NCBI GenBank assembly: GCA_031289625.1
Contig: JAITPB010000029.1
Coordinates: forward strand, 1-18,494
Origin: Clostridiales bacterium
Lineage (GTDB): Bacteria; Bacillota; Clostridia; Lachnospirales; WQUN01
Direction: 5' to 3'
DNA: 18,494 nt
How positions within the stretch are numbered: position 1 is the stretch's first letter; the number at the start of each line of letters is the position of its first letter. The notes beneath the pieces are model-generated. The model had not been told where the DNA came from. It saw only the letters and a list, made by a program, of their open reading frames with translations, and ran no database searches. Shown in pieces: positions 13,763 to 18,494 of the stretch. The translations under genes were made by a program, and so were the position numbers.

Positions 13763-16700
13763 TTGAGAAATAAGATTTGCAGTCTGTTATTGACGCTGTC
13801 AATGGTTTTTATGTCTGTTTCTTCCATACAGGCCGCCGCCATTCCGGCTGAAGAGGAAACCATTGCCGCGGATTCTTCCGTATTATACGATCCGCCGCGA
13901 GAAGATCTCGACGAAGCGGACAGCGCCGGGGAAGATGAAACCGCTGACGAAGCGGACAGCGCCGAGGAAGACGATGCCGCTGACGAAGCGGACAGCGCCA
14001 AGAAAGACGAAGCCGCTGACGAAGCGGACAGCGCCGTAGAAGACGAAACCGCTGACATTTTGGAAGACGAAGCGGACAGCGCCGAGAAAGACGAAGCCGC
14101 TGACATTTTGGAAGACGCTGTGGAAGACGATGCCGCCGATATTGATGTCGCGTCGTTAAGCCCACAGGAATACGCATCATGGAAAGCCAACTTGGTCAGA
14201 GAGAATGACGCGGATTTCTCGCTTGCCAGTGAAGCGGGAGACCTGCCTGGGGCCGCCGGCCACACTCTTACCAATAACTATCTAGGAGCCTACATACAAC
14301 CGAACGGCCAGTTTACCCTCAGCACAACTGGCGGGGATCCGCAAAATCCCAACGACGACAGCAAATTGCTGCTCTATCAAAATGATCTTAGCGCGGCTAC
14401 GTCTCAGACGCTGGTGCGCGTGGACGGCAAAGACTACTGGTTTCACAGAAACATAACGGATATTGAGCTCGCGTCAGACAGCAAATCCTGTGTGGTGACA
14501 GCGCGGCTGAAATTCTCGCTGGATGAGCCAACCACGGAGAATGACACGCAGATAGAAGTCAAACAAACTTTGACGCTTGAGACCAATGCGTATACTGGTT
14601 TGGAAGATACCTTCTCCATTCGTTATGAGGCGGTCAACCTTTCCAGCGCGGCAAAAGAGATCGGCTTCCGCCTCATGCTGGACACCATGCTGGACGATAA
14701 TGACGCGGCGCCGTTTCGCGTCAGAGGTCAGGCAGTCACCACGCAGCGCGAGTTTAACGGCGCCCAAGTGCCGGAATATTGGCAGGCGTTTGACAATCTG
14801 ACAAACCCGTCTGTTATCTCCACGGGTTTCTTGTATAAGACCATCGACGAACGGCCAGACAAAGTTCAATTTATAGACTGGAACAATGTTCAAGATAAAC
14901 CGTGGGATGTCACCCTGGACAATACGCAGGCTTTACAAGACAGCTCAGTCGCCATCTATTTTGATCCCCTTATTGTCTCTTCCGGCAGTTCCAGAAACGC
15001 GGGGACCTACTACGGCGTTTCCTCTTTTACCAAGGAGGGTGACGTTGACGGCAAATTGGCTGTGGCCATTTTCGCGCCTACCACGCTGGACAAAAACGAC
15101 CAGGGCACAGGCTATGTTCCGGATCCTTTTGGGGTTATGGTTTACGTCGCGAACATTGGCGGCAGTGATGCTTCCGATGTGGAAGTGCTTCTGGATTTAG
15201 CCGGAACACCTCAAATTCTACAAACAGATCCTGGCCGTTCGAATAGCGCGTCCACTCCTTGGGCTCTTCTCTCAGACGGCGAAAGCGTGAACGACGCTTA
15301 CTCCATCTGGGCGTATCCGCAGAGTACGGACAAGACTGTGCCTTATCAGATTACCGTCAGCGCGGACTATGCCGGCGTACCCATCACACCAAAAATATTT
15401 GATTTGACGCTGGAGCTGCCAAAGCTGGCATCTGCCGATCAATCGGTCAAAACAGTTATCTTTGATAAAAATGACGGCTCTGGGGAAATACACGCTACTG
15501 AAACGGTAGCGTCCGGCGCGTTTGTTCCCACCCCAGCCGAACCAGTCAGAACTGGCTATACCTTCAAAGGCTGGTACTCGAACGCGAAATGCACCGGCCT
15601 GTCTTGGTACAACGAAGCGAATAGCTTGCAGGGATATCCCGTAACCGCCAACATTACCCTGTACGCGGGATGGAAAACCGGCGACACCAAAACATTCGAG
15701 AAGCCCAACGACTGGTTCAGCTTTACAAACAGCTATGGGACTTTCCCGAATACCTATAGTCTGACCGCCGATTTTTTGACCTATCTGCTGCAAGGTGAAG
15801 CCGCTTCCACACAGCAAGCCATCCGAAGCTATATTTCCTCATCCTGGGGCGGCTCCTGCTTTGGCATGTCCGCCGTGGCCTCGCTGACGAAAGCGGGCAT
15901 CTTGACGCCTGGTTTTTTCCAGACCAACGCGACCCGCCTGTATGATTTGAAGAAGCCTGCAGAGAGCCAAAACATATGCAACTTAATTAACTTTTATCAA
16001 TTGGTCTGCCTGACGCCGCAGACGAACAGCAAGCTGGGCATGTTGGCCGGACAGACCTTGGCCAAAGCAAACGAGACAGTCGTCAAGGCTGTGCAGGACA
16101 GCGCCTATCCCGTTGTCATTTGCATGAACACAACCTCTCGTAGTAATGGTTCCGTGGTGGCGGGCGGCGGCCACGCCGTCGTGGGATATGGAATCAAACA
16201 AGACGCGGGAAACTATCTCATTGACATTTGGGATCCAAACGACATGAATAACTCGCTTGTTTTAACCATCAGCGGCGACTATCAAAATGCCACGTTTGAC
16301 CGGGTATACAGTGGAAACACGATGTGGTGGACGTATGCCGTGTACAAAGTGGAAGACGCCCCAAATGATTTTAACTACAAAAATATTGAGCAGTATCTGC
16401 GGGGCATCGGATGGAGCCCGAACGCCGCGGAAGGCGTTGCTGACAACAGCCGCTCCAGCCTGATCACCAGCTACACAGATTTTAGCATCGCCTTATTGAA
16501 CAGCGCTGGTCAAACCTTAAAACAGGCGGAAGTCAGCAATGTGAATGACTATGGCGTCCCTACTTTAGACATTCAATTCATTCGCTTCCAAAATGAATTG
16601 AGCGATGCTGATCTTCGTTCGCTTTATAGCGTACCCGCGCTGGGGACGGGCGAGTATTACGTAATTGAACCTTCGGCAAGCGCCAATTCTTTGGCCGGCA

Positions 16701-17773
16701 CATTCCTGACCGCCTTGGAAAATGACGACAACAGCACCGGTTTCCTGGCCAGCGTGGACGCGGCGGACGCCGGAAAGATCATCATCCGCAGCAGCGGCGA
16801 AGTCAAAACAGCATTTAACAGCGAAGCGCAGCAGACCATTCAAACCACGCTGAACAGCGCAGAGACAGCATGGAACACGGTTACGGTAAAAGGCGCTGAC
16901 ACAGGATTTACCGTTTCGCCTTCCAGCGATGAGACAATCATTGCTTCGGCAAATTCGGTAAATGTTGAAGTCACCGCCGGAGACGTTTTCAACGAGATTT
17001 CCTTTGATAATGTCACCGCTATCGCGAGCGGCGTGGCCGTCGCGCCGGAAGCCGAAGGCTCCCGTGTGGTGTCCGTCACAGGCCCTGGCATTTCCATCAC
17101 TCCGCAGACCTTGGGATATGCCGTTATTTTCCACAGCCAGGCCGGATCGCCCGTAGAAAACGAAGAAGATTATTTCAATGTCGCCGCGGGCAGCACGATC
17201 CGCCAGCCTTCTGATCCTGTACGTCCTTCATATATCTTCGGCGGATGGTTTAAGGATCAGAATTATACGTCTCAATGGAATTTCAGCACAGACACTGTCG
17301 CCAGCGATACCAATCTATATGCAAAATGGACATTTGATCTCGATTACTATCACGTTGTGACGTTCAGAAGTGAAGGCGCGAATGATCAGATTGTGGTTGT
17401 CGGGGACGGCGAAAGTATTACCGCTGAAGATACTCCTTTCGCGCCCGCTTTGCTTCCGCCAGGCGGCGCGGTTGGCGCAATCCCCTTCGCGGGTTATTGG
17501 AACCGTTCCCTGGACAGCATCATCGGCGAAATGATCGTTACCGCGAATCATGACAATCAGTATGGCAATGTTACCTCGCATGAGGGAACTCCCACTATGT
17601 TGGATGTCGTAAAAATATTGCGTAACGTCGCAGGCTATAATGTCGACTTCAGCCTGGGCGAATGGGCGGCGGCGCATGTCCGCGGCGTCGACGGCGATCT
17701 AGACATGCTGGATGTTGTACGTCTGCTGCGTCATGTGGCCGGTTATAACGTAACGTTGGGGCCAGATCAATAA
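13763..17773 (+). CDS. Large secreted dockerin protein with papain/C39-like domain (unit 2)
   Basis: A 1,336-aa paralogue of the unit 1 dockerin protein along its full length. In order: signal peptide (cut near residue 26, AAA/IPA); an acidic repeat region (50-117); SLSPQEYASWKA (131 on); the beta-rich domain with NGQFTLSTTGGDP; an Ig-like domain; an InlB-type repeat (563-637); a cysteine domain with C699 (WGGSCFGMS), H804 (GGHAVVGYG) and D821 or D824 (LIDIWDPND); beta-rich sequence; an InlB-type repeat (1119-1189) and a weak third one; and a dockerin (1267-1336) with no complete calcium loop. TTG 13763 is preferred over GTG 13742 because AAGGGGTG (13746-13753) lies 9 nt before it and it gives a normal signal peptide, MRNKICSLLLTL. 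Duplication from unit 1, or the reverse, is likely old because the two differ throughout. Confidence 0.86.
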   Translation: MRNKICSLLLTLSMVFMSVSSIQAAAIPAEEETIAADSSVLYDPPREDLDEADSAGEDETADEADSAEEDDAADEADSAKKDEAADEADSAVEDETADILEDEADSAEKDEAADILEDAVEDDAADIDVASLSPQEYASWKANLVRENDADFSLASEAGDLPGAAGHTLTNNYLGAYIQPNGQFTLSTTGGDPQNPNDDSKLLLYQNDLSAATSQTLVRVDGKDYWFHRNITDIELASDSKSCVVTARLKFSLDEPTTENDTQIEVKQTLTLETNAYTGLEDTFSIRYEAVNLSSAAKEIGFRLMLDTMLDDNDAAPFRVRGQAVTTQREFNGAQVPEYWQAFDNLTNPSVISTGFLYKTIDERPDKVQFIDWNNVQDKPWDVTLDNTQALQDSSVAIYFDPLIVSSGSSRNAGTYYGVSSFTKEGDVDGKLAVAIFAPTTLDKNDQGTGYVPDPFGVMVYVANIGGSDASDVEVLLDLAGTPQILQTDPGRSNSASTPWALLSDGESVNDAYSIWAYPQSTDKTVPYQITVSADYAGVPITPKIFDLTLELPKLASADQSVKTVIFDKNDGSGEIHATETVASGAFVPTPAEPVRTGYTFKGWYSNAKCTGLSWYNEANSLQGYPVTANITLYAGWKTGDTKTFEKPNDWFSFTNSYGTFPNTYSLTADFLTYLLQGEAASTQQAIRSYISSSWGGSCFGMSAVASLTKAGILTPGFFQTNATRLYDLKKPAESQNICNLINFYQLVCLTPQTNSKLGMLAGQTLAKANETVVKAVQDSAYPVVICMNTTSRSNGSVVAGGGHAVVGYGIKQDAGNYLIDIWDPNDMNNSLVLTISGDYQNATFDRVYSGNTMWWTYAVYKVEDAPNDFNYKNIEQYLRGIGWSPNAAEGVADNSRSSLITSYTDFSIALLNSAGQTLKQAEVSNVNDYGVPTLDIQFIRFQNELSDADLRSLYSVPALGTGEYYVIEPSASANSLAGTFLTALENDDNSTGFLASVDAADAGKIIIRSSGEVKTAFNSEAQQTIQTTLNSAETAWNTVTVKGADTGFTVSPSSDETIIASANSVNVEVTAGDVFNEISFDNVTAIASGVAVAPEAEGSRVVSVTGPGISITPQTLGYAVIFHSQAGSPVENEEDYFNVAAGSTIRQPSDPVRPSYIFGGWFKDQNYTSQWNFSTDTVASDTNLYAKWTFDLDYYHVVTFRSEGANDQIVVVGDGESITAEDTPFAPALLPPGGAVGAIPFAGYWNRSLDSIIGEMIVTANHDNQYGNVTSHEGTPTMLDVVKILRNVAGYNVDFSLGEWAAAHVRGVDGDLDMLDVVRLLRHVAGYNVTLGPDQ
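13910..14113 (+). repeat. 36-bp repeats encoding an acidic DEADSA linker
   Basis: Units encoding DEADSA-x-x-D-x-A begin at 13910, 13946, 13982, 14018 and 14066. Four are contiguous; a 12-bp DILE insert (14054-14065) precedes the fifth, and DILE recurs at 14102-14113. The array sits exactly where unit 1 has its 27-bp acidic repeats, but the repeat unit is unrelated in sequence. Confidence 0.93.
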
Positions 17774-17800
17774 AGAGTACACCGTTCCATTCTGGTCCAA

Positions 17801-17836
17801 ATCCAGATACTCAGATGAATGTCTGGGTATCTGGAT
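17801..17836 (+). terminator. 15-bp stem-loop between dockerin and second cohesin gene
   Basis: ATCCAGATACTCAGA (17801-17815) pairs with TCTGGGTATCTGGAT (17822-17836), allowing one G-T pair, around a 6-nt loop. It starts 28 nt after the stop of the dockerin gene. No T-run follows, so it may be a processing or stability element, or a partial terminator that lowers expression of the following cohesin gene. No clear promoter was seen in the 113-bp gap. Confidence 0.5.
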
Positions 17837-17886
17837 GGATGCATGACATACACGAGAAAATTAATTTCAGGAGATTGGAGAGAAGT

Positions 17887-18494
17887 ATGAAAATAAAGGC
17901 AGGAATCAAAAAAATTACTGCGGCCGTAATCACGCTTTCCATGTTATTGGGTCTGAATATGAGCAGTGTGTTTTACGCGGAAGATGCGGAAGACGATCCG
18001 AATATAGTCGTCACGGCTGGATCATTTAATGCAGAAGGCGAAATTGAAGTCATCGTTGCTTTAGACAAAAATCCCGCTCCGGGATTTGCCACCATGCTGT
18101 TGTCGTTTTCTTATGATCCGGATATATTTGCAGTGCCAACCAAGTCTGCCGCTAATGGTGACGAGGATGACGATATAAGAATTGACGGCAGTGTGAATCT
18201 AGATCCGAACCCTAGCCTTTATCCGCCAGGAACATGCGTATATAGCAGAGCTTCCCAATCGAATACCACAAGAGACGGTAAACTTTTCACTATCACATTA
18301 AAATTGAAACCAGACGCACCTCTGGGCGGTACAACGGATTTTACCGTTGCTTATAAGGAAAACGGCATCGTGTACCTAGACACCGCTAACAATGGCGAGC
18401 CGCATCCTGTGGACTTTACCATTAAAAACGCCGTGGCTGTTCCGCTGCCTCCTGATCCTGACGACACGCCGACACCAACGATCACACCAACCAT
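17887..18494 (+). CDS. Secreted cohesin-like protein (unit 2), 3' end cut by window edge
   Basis: A paralogue of the unit 1 cohesin-like protein, read for 202 codons to the window end with no stop. It has a signal peptide (MKIKAGIKKITAAVITLSML, then cleavage probably near FYA/EDA), followed by a cohesin-like domain: IVVTAGSFNAEGEIEVIVAL, GFATMLLSFSYDPDIF, DGKLFTITLKLKPDAPLGG and TTDFTVAY. A proline/threonine linker (DDTPTPTITPT) begins at the edge. The domain has a longer acidic loop than its paralogue (NGDEDDDIRIDG). ATG 17887 has GGAGAG (17877-17882) and AGGAGA (17869-17874) upstream. Whether the rest carries Fn3 or amine-oxidase-N-like domains cannot be seen. Confidence 0.82.
   Translation, partial: MKIKAGIKKITAAVITLSMLLGLNMSSVFYAEDAEDDPNIVVTAGSFNAEGEIEVIVALDKNPAPGFATMLLSFSYDPDIFAVPTKSAANGDEDDDIRIDGSVNLDPNPSLYPPGTCVYSRASQSNTTRDGKLFTITLKLKPDAPLGGTTDFTVAYKENGIVYLDTANNGEPHPVDFTIKNAVAVPLPPDPDDTPTPTITPT

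Noticed and set aside
13711..14274. Ser/Ala-rich open frame on the complement at the start of the second dockerin gene
   Set aside because: Its repeats are the antisense of the 36-bp acidic array. A similar frame occurs opposite the 27-bp array in unit 1. Neither has a credible start region.

Overview
The window looks like chromosomal DNA of a Gram-positive bacterium of the Clostridia (Bacillota). The arguments are a CwlD-type spore-cortex amidase, secreted proteins built from cohesin-like, dockerin and InlB-type (Listeria-Bacteroides) repeat domains, a copper-amine-oxidase-N-like domain, strong purine-rich Shine-Dalgarno sites, and GC-rich genes separated by AT-rich gaps. Genus or species cannot be read from the sequence.

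Positions 1-7360 are an arginine-biosynthesis block arranged as two divergent operons. argG and argH run leftwards (argH is cut by the window edge) and argC-argJ-argB-argD run rightwards. Together they cover glutamate/N-acetylglutamate to ornithine (argJ recycles the acetyl group) and citrulline to arginine. The ornithine carbamoyltransferase step (argF) is not here. The 262-bp gap between the operons holds two good divergent promoters that share an identical palindromic -10 region, a candidate ArgR/AhrC box and a T-rich repeat. A convergent cwlD-like amidase gene (7366-8097) closes the block.

Positions 8260 to the right edge hold the unusual part: two consecutive copies of a two-gene unit. 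Each unit is a very large secreted protein (about 1,306 and 1,336 aa) ending in a dockerin, followed by a secreted cohesin-like protein (455 aa, and a second one cut by the window end). The two large proteins are full-length paralogues with the same order: signal peptide, acidic tandem repeats, an unrecognised beta-rich domain, an Ig-like domain, an InlB-type repeat, a papain/C39-like Cys-His-Asp domain, more beta-rich sequence, further InlB-type repeats and a dockerin. In unit 1 the dockerin gene and the cohesin gene overlap by ATGA, so the presumed partners are probably translationally coupled. Each unit has a canonical sigma-A-type promoter just upstream of its large gene. I see no glycoside hydrolase or carbohydrate-binding module, so this looks like a small non-cellulosomal cohesin-dockerin surface system, possibly proteolytic or crosslinking. 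That function is inference.

Small-scale features worth noting are short tandem duplications in the gaps of the arg operon, a 24-bp perfect palindrome inside argC, unequal decay of the calcium loops in the two dockerins, and hairpins around unit 2. No tRNA, rRNA, CRISPR array, insertion sequence or prophage gene was seen. No stretch longer than 300 bases lacks a gene.
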